Below, piece by piece: positions 15,627 through 23,464 of a DNA stretch of 64,000 nucleotides. The notes under the pieces were generated by a model. It was not told the origin of the DNA. It did not search any database and was given only the letters and a program-made list of their open reading frames with translations. This DNA is from VRUE01 sp963728835. GTDB taxonomy: Bacteria; Actinomycetota; Thermoleophilia; Solirubrobacterales; 70-9. A program made the translations under genes and the position numbers. The stretch is taken from the NCBI GenBank assembly GCA_963728835.1, contig CAVSKZ010000002.1:1116001-1180000 (forward strand), given 5' to 3'. Every line of letters starts with the position of its first letter. Position 1 is the stretch's first letter.

Positions 15627-18600
15627 CGAGATGCTGCGCATCGTCCGCAAGAGCTGGCTGCGCCGAAACGGCACCGAGGAGGTCGCCGGCTACGGGCGCG
15701 CCCTGGAGTCAGGCGGCCCGCTGGAGGGCGAAGAGGTCCCCGGCTACTCCGACGCCGGCCCCGAGGAGCCGGTCAAGGTCGAAGACCGCGTCCTCGCCGG
15801 CTTCGGCTGGCAGCGCGACGACGTCAAGCTCGTCCAGCAGATGGCCTCCAACGGCTCCGAGCCGGTCGGCTCGCTCGGCTACGACGGCCCGCTGGCCGCG
15901 CTCTCGCCGGAGCGCCAGAACCTCGCCGACTACTTCAAGGAGACGGTCGCCGTCGTCACCAACCCGGCGATCGACCGCGAACGCGAGATGGAGCACTTCT
16001 CGACCCGCGCGGTCTTCGGCCGCCGCCCCTCGCTCGGCGCCGCCGGCGTCGACACGGGCACGGTCGAGACCGCGTTCCCGGTGATCCTCGGCGGCCACCA
16101 CGGCCTGGCGCCGCTCTCCGACAAGACCTACCGGGCGATCGCGCGCAAGCACCGGACCTACCTGCTCGAGGACCTCTGGGAGGAGTTCCGCGGTCGCGCC
16201 GACGCGCTCGACATCTCCCTGCTCGAGTCCGAGACGACGCAGGGCGCGATCGAGCGAATCAAGCAGGAAGCGGTGAAGAAGGTTCGCGACGGAGCCGAGC
16301 TGCTCGTGCTCACCGATCGCACCGTCTACGACGCCGACCGCCGCTACCTCGACCCCCACCTGGCCACCTCGGCGGTCGACCAGGCGCTGAAGGGGTTCAG
16401 GGTCGAGGCCGGCGAAGAGAACCTGCGCCGGCGCTGCGGCGTCGTCCTGCGCTCGGCGGCGATCCGCAACGTCCACGACACGATGCTCGCCCTCGGTCTC
16501 GGCGCCAACGGCGTCTGCCCGTACACGATGGTCGAGGTCGTCTGCGTCGAGGACTACGAGAAAGACGTCTCCAACCTCTGCGACGCGCTGACCAAGGGGA
16601 TGGAGAAAGTGATCTCGACGATCGGGATCCACGAGGTGCGCGGCTACGCGCGCCAGTTCTCCTCGATCGGCGTCAAGCCCGAGCTGGCCGAGATCTTCAT
16701 GACCGAGGCGTTCGCCGCCTCGGACTCCGGCGGCGTCGGCTTCACCGGCCTCGACGAGGACACCAACGAGCGCGCTCGCATCCTCGCCGGCGATGAGGAG
16801 GCCAAACCGGCGAAGACGTTCCGCTTCTACCCCAAGGTCTACAAGGCCGCGATAGCCACCGCTAACGGCTCGGGGTCCTACGAGGAATACTCGGAGAAAG
16901 TGCGCGACCTCGAGCGGCAGAGCCCGATCTCGATGCGCCACGTGATGGGCTTGAAGGGAGACCGCGACCCGGTCGACCCGGCCGGGGTCGACGCCGGGGT
17001 CGGCCGCCACGACTACCCGGTCGTGATCTCCTCGATGAGCTTCGGCTCGCAGTCCGAGCCGGCGTTCCGCGCCTACGCCGAGGCGGCGAAGGCGATCAAC
17101 GTCCTCTGCGTCAACGGCGAGGGCGGCGAGATCCGCGACATGTACGGCCACTACCGCAAGTGGCGCGGCCAGCAGGTTGCCTCGGGCCGCTTCGGCGTCT
17201 CGGCGGAGATGCTCAACTCCTCCTACCTGGCCGAGATCAAGATCGGCCAGGGCGCGAAGCCCGGCGAGGGCGGCCACCTGCCCGGCAAGAAGGTCTCCGA
17301 GAAGGTCGCCGCCGCCCGTAACGCGGCGCCCGGCACAGACCTGATCTCGCCCTCCAACAACCACGACCTCTACTCGATCGAGGACCTCGCCGAGCTGATC
17401 GACGAGCTGAAGACCGTCAACCCCGACGTGCGTGTCTCCGTCAAGGTCCCGGTGGTGCCGAACATCGGCACGATCGGCCTCGGCATCGCCAAGGCCGGCG
17501 CCGACATCATCACCCTCTCGGGCTTCGAGGGCGGCACCGGCGCGGCTCGCCAGCACGCGCTGCGCCACGTCGGCCTGCCCTCCGACATCGGCACCCGCGC
17601 GGTGCACAGGGCGCTGATGGAGGCGGGCATCCGCAACCGGGTCGAGATCTGGGCCGACGGCGGCTACCGCCACGGCCACGACATCGTCAAGCTGCACTGC
17701 CTCGGCGCCAACCGGGTCGGCTTCGGCACCCTGGCGATGGTCAGCCTCGGCTGCACGATCTGCCGCGGCTGCCAGCTCGACACCTGCCACGTCGGCATCG
17801 CGACGCAGATCGAGACGGTCGAGCAGGCGCAGGAGCACGGCCTGAAGAAGTTCACGCCCCAGGAAATCGACACGGCCGCGGAGAGCTGCGCCCGCTTCTT
17901 CTCGGCTATGGGCGAGGAGGTCAAGCAGGTCGTCGCCTCGCTCGGCTACGAGCGCGCCCAGGACCTGGTCGGCCGCTACGACCTGCTCGAGCAGGTCTCC
18001 CACCACGAGGCCCTCGACCTGGCGCCGCTGATCACGCCGCTGGAGGAGTTCCTCGACCTCGAGCCCCTCGACCTGCCGGTGGCGGAGGAGATGACGGAGG
18101 AGCGTGCCGAGGCGGGGCTGGTGGTCGCCCGGCCGATCCGGATGGAGGAAAAGCAGGCCTCGACCCAGATCGGCTCCCTCGCCGGCGACATCTGCTCGGG
18201 TCGCACGATCCACAACCGGTTCCCCCGTGCCACCGACGCCAACGACCGCGTCCTCGGCACCGAGCTCTCGGGTGCCATCGCTCGCTCGCGGATCTTCGAG
18301 GACGGGCCGGAGCCGAACGACGAGGTGCTGGCCAGCCTCGAGTTCGACGGCGGCTCGGTCGCCGGTCAGGGCTTCGGCGCCTTCAACTCCTACGGCGTCT
18401 CGATCCGGGTCGAGGGCGGTGCCCAGGACGGCGTCGGCAAGACCATGCTCGGCGGCACCGTCGCCGTGCTCAAGGGCAAGGGCGCGAAGGGCAAACGGCT
18501 GAACGGGTCGGTCGGCAAGTCCTTCGCCTACGGCGCCCAGCGCGGCCGCCTCTTCGTCCAGGGCTCGGCCGACTCGCGCTTCTGCATCCGCCTCTCCGGC

Positions 18601-19041
18601 GCCGACGTGGTCCTCGCCGGGGAGCCCGAAGGGGACATCGACGACGGCCGCGGTTGCATCGTCGACCGGGCCAATGCCAAGGGGTTCGCCTTCGAGTACA
18701 TGACCTCGGGCCGGGCGATCGTCCTCGGCGACCTCGGTCCCTGGGCCTGCGCGGGCATGACCGGCGGCCGCGTCTACGTCCGCCACAACGCCTTCGGCAT
18801 CGACCGCGAGGCGATCGAGCGCCGCCTGGGCGAGGGTGCCAAGGTCGAGCCGAAGGAGCTCGACGCCGAGGGCCTGCTCGACGTCGACGACCTGCTCGCC
18901 GGCTACGCGAGGGAACTGCGGGCGACCGGACAGGACGAGGAGGCCGAGCGCGTCCTCGGCCTCGCGGCCGACGCGGCTGAGAACTTCCTCATGGTCGTTC
19001 CGCACAAGGTCCAGGCGGACCCGAGCATCTCGACGGAGTGA
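15535..19041 (+). CDS. gltB: glutamate synthase large subunit, remainder (central, FMN/Fe-S and GXGXG domains)
   Basis: 1168 aa continuing the preceding entry in the +1 frame; sense coding resumes at about 15505, before the first ATG. It contains the central domain (AIRNVHDTMLALGLGANGVC), the FMN-binding synthase domain (YPVVISSMSFGSQSEPAFRA, GEGGEIRDMYGHYRKWRGQQ, LSGFEGGTGAARQHALRHVG) and the cluster loop GCTICRGCQLDTCHVG for [3Fe-4S]. The C-terminal GXGXG beta helix has GQGFGAFNSYGVSI and LGPWACAGMTGGRVYVRHN. With the first part it makes ~1557 aa, the usual GltB size. It makes two glutamates from glutamine and 2-oxoglutarate. No gltD lies beside it. Confidence 0.9.
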   Translation: MVSEPKPLAPGEKALVLVNRSAKRSTLHAHDEMLRIVRKSWLRRNGTEEVAGYGRALESGGPLEGEEVPGYSDAGPEEPVKVEDRVLAGFGWQRDDVKLVQQMASNGSEPVGSLGYDGPLAALSPERQNLADYFKETVAVVTNPAIDREREMEHFSTRAVFGRRPSLGAAGVDTGTVETAFPVILGGHHGLAPLSDKTYRAIARKHRTYLLEDLWEEFRGRADALDISLLESETTQGAIERIKQEAVKKVRDGAELLVLTDRTVYDADRRYLDPHLATSAVDQALKGFRVEAGEENLRRRCGVVLRSAAIRNVHDTMLALGLGANGVCPYTMVEVVCVEDYEKDVSNLCDALTKGMEKVISTIGIHEVRGYARQFSSIGVKPELAEIFMTEAFAASDSGGVGFTGLDEDTNERARILAGDEEAKPAKTFRFYPKVYKAAIATANGSGSYEEYSEKVRDLERQSPISMRHVMGLKGDRDPVDPAGVDAGVGRHDYPVVISSMSFGSQSEPAFRAYAEAAKAINVLCVNGEGGEIRDMYGHYRKWRGQQVASGRFGVSAEMLNSSYLAEIKIGQGAKPGEGGHLPGKKVSEKVAAARNAAPGTDLISPSNNHDLYSIEDLAELIDELKTVNPDVRVSVKVPVVPNIGTIGLGIAKAGADIITLSGFEGGTGAARQHALRHVGLPSDIGTRAVHRALMEAGIRNRVEIWADGGYRHGHDIVKLHCLGANRVGFGTLAMVSLGCTICRGCQLDTCHVGIATQIETVEQAQEHGLKKFTPQEIDTAAESCARFFSAMGEEVKQVVASLGYERAQDLVGRYDLLEQVSHHEALDLAPLITPLEEFLDLEPLDLPVAEEMTEERAEAGLVVARPIRMEEKQASTQIGSLAGDICSGRTIHNRFPRATDANDRVLGTELSGAIARSRIFEDGPEPNDEVLASLEFDGGSVAGQGFGAFNSYGVSIRVEGGAQDGVGKTMLGGTVAVLKGKGAKGKRLNGSVGKSFAYGAQRGRLFVQGSADSRFCIRLSGADVVLAGEPEGDIDDGRGCIVDRANAKGFAFEYMTSGRAIVLGDLGPWACAGMTGGRVYVRHNAFGIDREAIERRLGEGAKVEPKELDAEGLLDVDDLLAGYARELRATGQDEEAERVLGLAADAAENFLMVVPHKVQADPSISTE

Positions 19042-19061
19042 GGAGCAGGCGCCCGCTCCTC

Positions 19062-19445
19062 TCAGCGTGTCAATAGATTTGCGATTTCGCGGACCTCGCG
19101 CAGGAGGCCGTCGAGCATCTGCTCGGTATTGGTGTGGATCCGCCACTCGGCGTACTGGCGATCCTGCTCGACTTGGTCCAAGCGCCGTTCCAGGGCCTCG
19201 GTGCGGGCGCCGATCTCCTCGATGCGCCTGCCGAGGCGCTTCTCGGCCTTGCGGATGCGGCGTTTCAGCAGGGCGTTGCTCTCGTCGCGGATCGCGTCCA
19301 GCTCGCGGCGGAGATCCGGGCCGTTGATCGTGTGCTCCTGCTCGGCGAGCATCTCCTCGACGCCGACTCGGACCCGCTCGATCTCCTCATGTAGGCGCTC
19401 TCGCGCCCGCTCGGCGGCCACCTCGGGCGGGTCGGGGGACTCCAT
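19062..19445 (-). CDS. coiled-coil hypothetical protein
   Basis: 127 aa from the ATG at 19445 (an ATG four codons upstream is possible). Nearly the whole protein is a charged coiled coil: VAAERARERLHEEIERVRVG, then LRRELDAIRDESNALLKRRI and EALERRLDQVEQDRQYAEWR. No membrane segment or known domain is present. A TAGCAT hexamer 10 bases before the ATG fits the leaderless pattern. It converges on gltB with 20 bases between the stops. Such short coiled-coil proteins may bind polar or division complexes, but nothing in the sequence says which. Confidence 0.65.
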   Translation of the reverse strand: MESPDPPEVAAERARERLHEEIERVRVGVEEMLAEQEHTINGPDLRRELDAIRDESNALLKRRIRKAEKRLGRRIEEIGARTEALERRLDQVEQDRQYAEWRIHTNTEQMLDGLLREVREIANLLTR

Positions 19446-19497
19446 CACGACTTCCATGCTAGGGCCGCATATGGCGGAAATCTCGGCGCGAAGCCTT

Positions 19498-19541
19498 CGT
19501 TGAAGGGTTTTCCGGGCTATAGGCCGGAAAACCCTTCAACG
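19498..19541 (-). terminator. Perfect 18-bp hairpin after the FHA gene
   Basis: Arms 19498-19515 and 19524-19541 are perfect complements with an 8-base loop. It lies 2 bases beyond the stop of the minus-strand FHA gene. The stem contains GGGTTTTCC, and no T tract follows. Confidence 0.65.
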
Positions 19542-19543
19542 AG

Positions 19544-20222
19544 CTACTGGTGTTCCAGGGCAAAAAGGCGGAAGCGGCCGATGGCCATCTCGTCGCCGTC
19601 CTCGACTCGTGCCCAGTCGACGATCTCGCCGTTGAGGAAGACGCCGTTGAGGCTGCGGTCGTCGAGGATCCGCAGCGAGTCGGGCATCTCCGAGACGATC
19701 AGGGCGTGGCGCCGGGACACGCTGGGGTCGTCGAGGCGGATGTCGGCGGCTGCGCTGCGGCCGATCCGCGTCCAGCCCTGCGCGATCGGCTGGACCTGGA
19801 TGTCGCCGTCGTCCCCGCGCCACGCGAGGTGGCGGCCGGGCCGCGGCAGCATCTTCCGCGCCACGACCAGCCAGCCGGAGCCGGTGGCAGTGCTCGGGAT
19901 CGCCGAGCTCCGCGGTCTGGCCGTGGTCCTGCCTCTGCTCGAAGATCGAGTCGCGCTGGAACTCGGACCTCCCGCAGCGGGGGCATTCGGGCATGCGATC
20001 GTTCTCGCGCAGCGAGAGCTGCGAACCGCACGAGGCGCAGAAGTACGTTCCCGAACCCGGGATCGCACCCTCCTCGATGCTGTCAACGCTGAAGCCGGGA
20101 CTGACACTGGTAACGATGGGGGTCTCCTTCCCGGCGCCTCCGGTCGCGAATGGTAGCGCGGTGTTCTCAATGCCGCATCGGGGATTTTCCGCAAGCAGCG
20201 GTGTCAACGGGCGTTCGCGCAT
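19544..20222 (-). pseudogene. zinc-ribbon/FHA domain protein, interrupted by one extra base
   Basis: Two readable halves lie in different frames. The N-terminal half (20222 to about 19890) carries a zinc ribbon: TYFCASCGSQLSLREND and PECPRCGRSEFQRDSIFE, a C-x2-C...C-x2-C pair. The C-terminal half is a complete FHA domain: WTRIGRSAAADIRLDD, DPSVSRRHALIVSEM and ILDDRSLNGVFLNGE, which bind phosphothreonine peptides. Dropping one base near 19889 joins them as DPEH-ATGSGWLVVARK. Intact, it would be a cytosolic phospho-dependent adaptor. The start is uncertain: ATG 20222 opens the frame, but a strong GGGAAGGAG lies further in, with no normal start codon after it. The hairpin at 19498-19541 follows directly. 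Confidence 0.7.
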
Positions 20223-20227
20223 AGAAT
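20222..20227 (+). promoter_or_regulatory. -10-like TAGAAT before the SRPBCC gene
   Basis: It lies 12 bases before the ATG at 20240 and has no ribosome-binding site after it. The position overlaps the start of the divergent FHA gene. Confidence 0.4.
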
Positions 20228-20239
20228 CGCCCCTCTCCC

Positions 20240-20758
20240 ATGGGCCCCGTCAGCGCAGAGGTCGAGATCGACGTTCCACGCCAGAGCGTTTTCGAGGCGA
20301 TCGCCGACCTCTCCCTTCGGCCGGCGTTCACCGACCACTTCCTGAGCGGTTTTCGCCTCACGCGGATCGAGTCCGCGGGGGTCGGCGCCGGGGCGCGATT
20401 TCGAATCGCCGTGAGGCCGCGGCGCGTCTGGGCGGACACGACGATCGTCGAGGCCGACGGGCCCCATCGGCTGGTCGAGCATGGGCGCGGCGGTCGCGCC
20501 AACCGCATTCCCTCGACCACGCTCTGGGAGCTCACCGAGGGGCCGGGATCGCTGACGAAGGTCCGCGTCTCCTACTGGACCGAGCCCACGAACCCCGTCG
20601 ATCGCGGGCTGGAGATCCTCTCCGCCGCTTCGATCCCCTACGAGCGACGCTGGCGCGAGGCGCTGCGCCGGCTGCGCGAGCAGCTCGAGTCCGGCGAGCT
20701 GGCCTCGCCCCGCACGGCCGTCGCCGGCGGCAACCCCCACGCGACCGGTATTCCCTGA
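20240..20758 (+). CDS. SRPBCC (START/polyketide cyclase-like) family protein
   Basis: 172 aa. It opens with VSAEVEIDVPRQSVFEAIAD, the standard SRPBCC start in which a beta strand leads into the first helix. It continues through the sheet (GVGAGARFRIAVRPRRVWAD, then TLWELTEGPGSLTKVRVSYW) to the long C-terminal helix YERRWREALRRLREQLESGE. These proteins form a deep hydrophobic pocket for lipid-like ligands or act as cyclases and hydrolases; the ligand is unknown. It diverges from the FHA gene and runs into the lipoprotein gene 26 bases downstream, which has its own promoter-like hexamer. Confidence 0.75.
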   Translation: MGPVSAEVEIDVPRQSVFEAIADLSLRPAFTDHFLSGFRLTRIESAGVGAGARFRIAVRPRRVWADTTIVEADGPHRLVEHGRGGRANRIPSTTLWELTEGPGSLTKVRVSYWTEPTNPVDRGLEILSAASIPYERRWREALRRLREQLESGELASPRTAVAGGNPHATGIP

Positions 20759-20766
20759 CTCCGTTC

Positions 20767-20772
20767 TATAGG
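20767..20772 (+). promoter_or_regulatory. -10-like TATAGG before the lipoprotein gene
   Basis: It lies 12 bases before the ATG at 20785 with no ribosome-binding site between. Confidence 0.35.
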
Positions 20773-20784
20773 CTCTCGCCGCCC

Positions 20785-21333
20785 ATGCCCCGCCGTCACC
20801 GACTCGTCCAACCACTGCTCGCCGCGCTCCTCCTGACTGCGCTGGCACTCCTCGTCTCTGCCTGCGGCTACGAGAGCCACGAGACCGAGGTGGTCGAGGG
20901 CGAGCCGGTCGAGCTCGGAGAGCTCAGCTACAACGTGACCTTCTCCCGCTTCCTCAACCCGGACGACAACGAGGACTCGGCGTATCTGGTAGGCCAGCCG
21001 TCGGCGCCCGAGGCCTCGGCCTACTTCGGGGTCTTCTTCGAAGTCCAGAACGAGAGCGAAGAGCCGCAGACCCTCGCCAAGTCGCTGACGATCCACGACG
21101 CCAACCACGAGAGCTTCGACGCGATCCCCAGTGAAAGCCTCTACGCGCTGCCGCTCGGCGACGAGGTCGAACCCCAGGAACAGATCCCGGTCCTCGACTC
21201 GACCCCCGAGCAGGGCCCGATCGAGGGCGCCCTGGTCCTCTTCGAGCTGCCCGAATCGGCCTCGCAGAACCGCCCCCTGATCCTCACCATCCCAGGCCCG
21301 GGCGGTCCCGCAGAGGTCACGCTCGACCTGTAA
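20785..21333 (+). CDS. lipoprotein, DUF4352-like beta-sandwich
   Basis: 182 aa. The signal sequence PLLAALLLTALALLVSAC ends in a lipobox (LVSA|C, Cys about residue 27), so the mature protein is lipid-anchored outside the membrane. The body reads LGELSYNVTFSRFLN, then YFGVFFEVQNESEEPQTLAK and LTIHDANHESFDAIPSESLY, and ends with ALVLFELPESASQNRPLIL. This immunoglobulin-like pattern matches DUF4352/TeLo-type lipoproteins. The start at 20785 is the only one placing the signal peptide correctly. Function unknown. A 140-base inverted-repeat region follows the gene. Confidence 0.75.
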   Translation: MPRRHRLVQPLLAALLLTALALLVSACGYESHETEVVEGEPVELGELSYNVTFSRFLNPDDNEDSAYLVGQPSAPEASAYFGVFFEVQNESEEPQTLAKSLTIHDANHESFDAIPSESLYALPLGDEVEPQEQIPVLDSTPEQGPIEGALVLFELPESASQNRPLILTIPGPGGPAEVTLDL

Positions 21334-21349
21334 GCGGTGGGTGTAGGGG

Positions 21350-21489
21350 GGAGCCTGGTCGCCCTCCATTCGAACCCACACCCCACGCGCTGCGCGCGAG
21401 GGGTGAATCAAGAGCGCGGGCTGCGGCCGCGCAAGAACCAGATTGCATAGGCCGCTTCGCGAGGTTCGCCTGGAGGGCGACCAGGCTCC
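21350..21489. repeat. 19-bp inverted repeat with 102-base loop
   Basis: Perfect arms at 21350-21368 and 21471-21489. The loop carries further small palindromes and GGCCGCTTCGCG, also seen in the loop of the hairpin at 6264-6333. With the hairpin at 21602-21681 it fills most of the 355-base gap between the lipoprotein gene and the penicillin-binding protein gene. Nothing coding was seen there. Confidence 0.65.
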
Positions 21490-21601
21490 TCTCGACAGCT
21501 TTCGCGTCCCGGACAATGAGTTCAGCGGCCCTACCAGCTTGGTCACAAGAAGTCACGCGACGGTCCACGAGGCCTTGGGCCTAGAGCTTGGTATTTCGTG
21601 A

Positions 21602-21681
21602 GGGGCCGGCGGGTGCCCCTCCCCAAAACACTCAAGCGAGGCTCCTGCCGAGCGTTTTGGGGAGGGGCACCCTCCGGCCCC
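21602..21681 (-). repeat. Long 3'-end hairpin, family A copy 2 (conserved-loop element)
   Basis: Arms 21602-21632 and 21651-21681 pair over 31 bases with two mismatches. Read on the minus strand, the 18-base loop is CGGCAGGAGCCTCGCTTG, 17/18 identical to the loop at 2307-2324. Outer stem bases differ from copy 1 but remain paired. It begins 7 bases past the stop of the penicillin-binding protein gene, in the same sense as copy 1 relative to its gene. Confidence 0.8.
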
Positions 21682-21688
21682 ACCCCGC

Positions 21689-23416
21689 TCAAAGACCAGC
21701 CGAAAGAACCTCCGCCGCAGCCGGCGCCGCGACTTCGCCGCCGGCCGCTTCGGCTTCTATCAGCAACACCCCCACAGCCAGCCTCGGTTTCTCGGCGGGG
21801 GCAAAGGCGATGAACCATGCGTCTTTGCGCTGTTCGGGGTCCTCCTCGTTCTCCTGGCCCGGCTTGGGGCCGAGCTCGGCCGTGCCGGTCTTGCCCGCCA
21901 CCTGTGCCTCGGCGATCGCGCCCGCGTAGCCGGTGCCGCCGGCCACGACGCCGACCATCAGTTCGGTCAGCTCGTCGGCGATCTTCGGCGACATCACGCG
22001 CACCGGCTTCGCCTCCGGCCGCAGCTTCGGGTTGGCGACGATCGAGGTCGGGTTCCGTACGCCGTCGTCGGCGATCGCCTGGGCGACGCTCGCCATCTGC
22101 AGCGGCGTGGCCAGCACCTCGCCCTGGCCGATCGCGCTGACGCCGAGGTCGAGTTCATCGCCGATCTCGGTGGGGATCGTCGACTGCGCGGGGTCCACCC
22201 GGTCGACGATCTCGGATGCGTAGAGGGTCGGCGGGGCGTTGAAGCCGAAGCGCTCGGCGGTGGCAACCAGGTCGTCGTTGCCTATCTTCGGCCCGAGCGG
22301 GGCGAAGTCCGCGTTGCAGGACTCGGCGAACGCTTCGCGGAAGGTGCCGCCGCAGAACTCGCCGTTGGCGTTTTCGATGAAGCGGCCGCCGACGTTGACC
22401 CCGCCGACGATCTCGAATTCGTCGTCGAGGGAGACCACGCCCTTCTGCAGCGCGGCGACGGTGGTGATCGCCTTGAAGGTGGAGCCGGGGGGCTGCGGCG
22501 CCGAGAACGCCTGGCCGGCGAGGGCGCGAACGTCGCCGTTGCGGGTGTCGAGCACGGCGATGCCGCCGAAGCGACCCGCCAGCGCCGCGACGGCGGCCTC
22601 CTGCAGATCCGGGTCGATCGTCGTCTTGAGGGGGGCGCCGGGGCGGGGCGCGGCCTCGGCGATCGTCCTGGCAGAGCCGGAACCGACCGCAAGCAGCGAG
22701 CCGCCGGGCTTGCCGGCGAGCCTCGCGTTGAAAGCTCGCTCGAGCCCGCTGATGCCCACCGGGGTTCCAGGCGGGAAGCCCTGGCGCGCAAGTGCCGAAG
22801 CCTCCTCTTCTTCCGCCATGCCGACTTCGCCGGTGACGTCGATCGAGGAGCTGCCGAGGGGGTGGGCCCGGGCAACGGCGGGGCCCTCGGCCAGGGGCGA
22901 GCCGTCCGCGGCGAGGATCGCTGCCCGCGGTGCCAGCTCGATCTGGCTTTCCAGGCTCTCGCCTGGGCGCAGGCCGGGGAAGGCGAGGCTCTCGTCCCAG
23001 GCGATGCCGCCGTCCTCGAAGGGCAGCCCGAGCTCACCCTCGACGAGGCCGAAGGCGACCGTCGACGCCACGGTGGGCACCGCGACGGTGCTGCCGGTGT
23101 CGCTCGGGGAGGCATCCTCCGGAGAGCCCGTCTCAAGCGACCGAAGGGTCGCGACCTCGCCGGCTTCCCGGTAGGCGACCGCGAACTCCTCGACGTCGAT
23201 TTCGCGCCTGGAGGCCGGGTTCAGCTCTTTGTACATGGCCGCGAAGTCCCCGCCCTCCCAGGCCTCGGCAAAGCGTTGCGCCGCCTCCTTCTCCGGCGAG
23301 GAGGGCCTGCCCGCGACGGCGCCGAGCAGGAACGCGACGAGCGCGATCAGGCTGAGGGGAAGCGTGCGGGTGAGAAGACGGCGACGCCGCTCCACCTCGG
23401 GCGAAAGAGGGCTCAT
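21689..23416 (-). CDS. penicillin-binding protein (class B-like transpeptidase with NTF2-like domain)
   Basis: 575 aa from the ATG at 23416. One membrane anchor (LSLIALVAFLLGAVAG) is followed by an NTF2/MecA_N-like domain (AAQRFAEAWEGGDFAAMYKE). A dimerisation region includes PVGISGLERAFNARLAGKPG. The transpeptidase domain has all three motifs: S-x-x-K at S312 (PPGSTFKAI), S-x-N (ESCNADF) and KTGT at K509 (AGKTGTAEL). It would cross-link peptidoglycan outside the membrane and be inhibited by beta-lactams. The open frame runs on to 24202, but that extension is a shadow of the divergent protease gene. The conserved-loop hairpin follows its stop. Confidence 0.92.
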   Translation of the reverse strand: MSPLSPEVERRRRLLTRTLPLSLIALVAFLLGAVAGRPSSPEKEAAQRFAEAWEGGDFAAMYKELNPASRREIDVEEFAVAYREAGEVATLRSLETGSPEDASPSDTGSTVAVPTVASTVAFGLVEGELGLPFEDGGIAWDESLAFPGLRPGESLESQIELAPRAAILAADGSPLAEGPAVARAHPLGSSSIDVTGEVGMAEEEEASALARQGFPPGTPVGISGLERAFNARLAGKPGGSLLAVGSGSARTIAEAAPRPGAPLKTTIDPDLQEAAVAALAGRFGGIAVLDTRNGDVRALAGQAFSAPQPPGSTFKAITTVAALQKGVVSLDDEFEIVGGVNVGGRFIENANGEFCGGTFREAFAESCNADFAPLGPKIGNDDLVATAERFGFNAPPTLYASEIVDRVDPAQSTIPTEIGDELDLGVSAIGQGEVLATPLQMASVAQAIADDGVRNPTSIVANPKLRPEAKPVRVMSPKIADELTELMVGVVAGGTGYAGAIAEAQVAGKTGTAELGPKPGQENEEDPEQRKDAWFIAFAPAEKPRLAVGVLLIEAEAAGGEVAAPAAAEVLSAGL

Positions 23417-23464
23417 TTGCGGGAAAGGTAGTGGAGGGGTCGGGCATCGCTCATCATCTGATGA

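Noticed and set aside
15709..19146. 1145-aa open frame on the minus strand opposite gltB
   Set aside because: High GC opens long antisense frames. Its composition (Val/Asp/Arg/His-rich without motifs) is that of a shadow, and the plus strand has full glutamate synthase motifs.
21358..21375. tRNA-like T-loop (GGGTTCGAATGG on the minus strand)
   Set aside because: No acceptor, D or anticodon stems fit around it; the flanking arms form a 19-bp inverted repeat instead.
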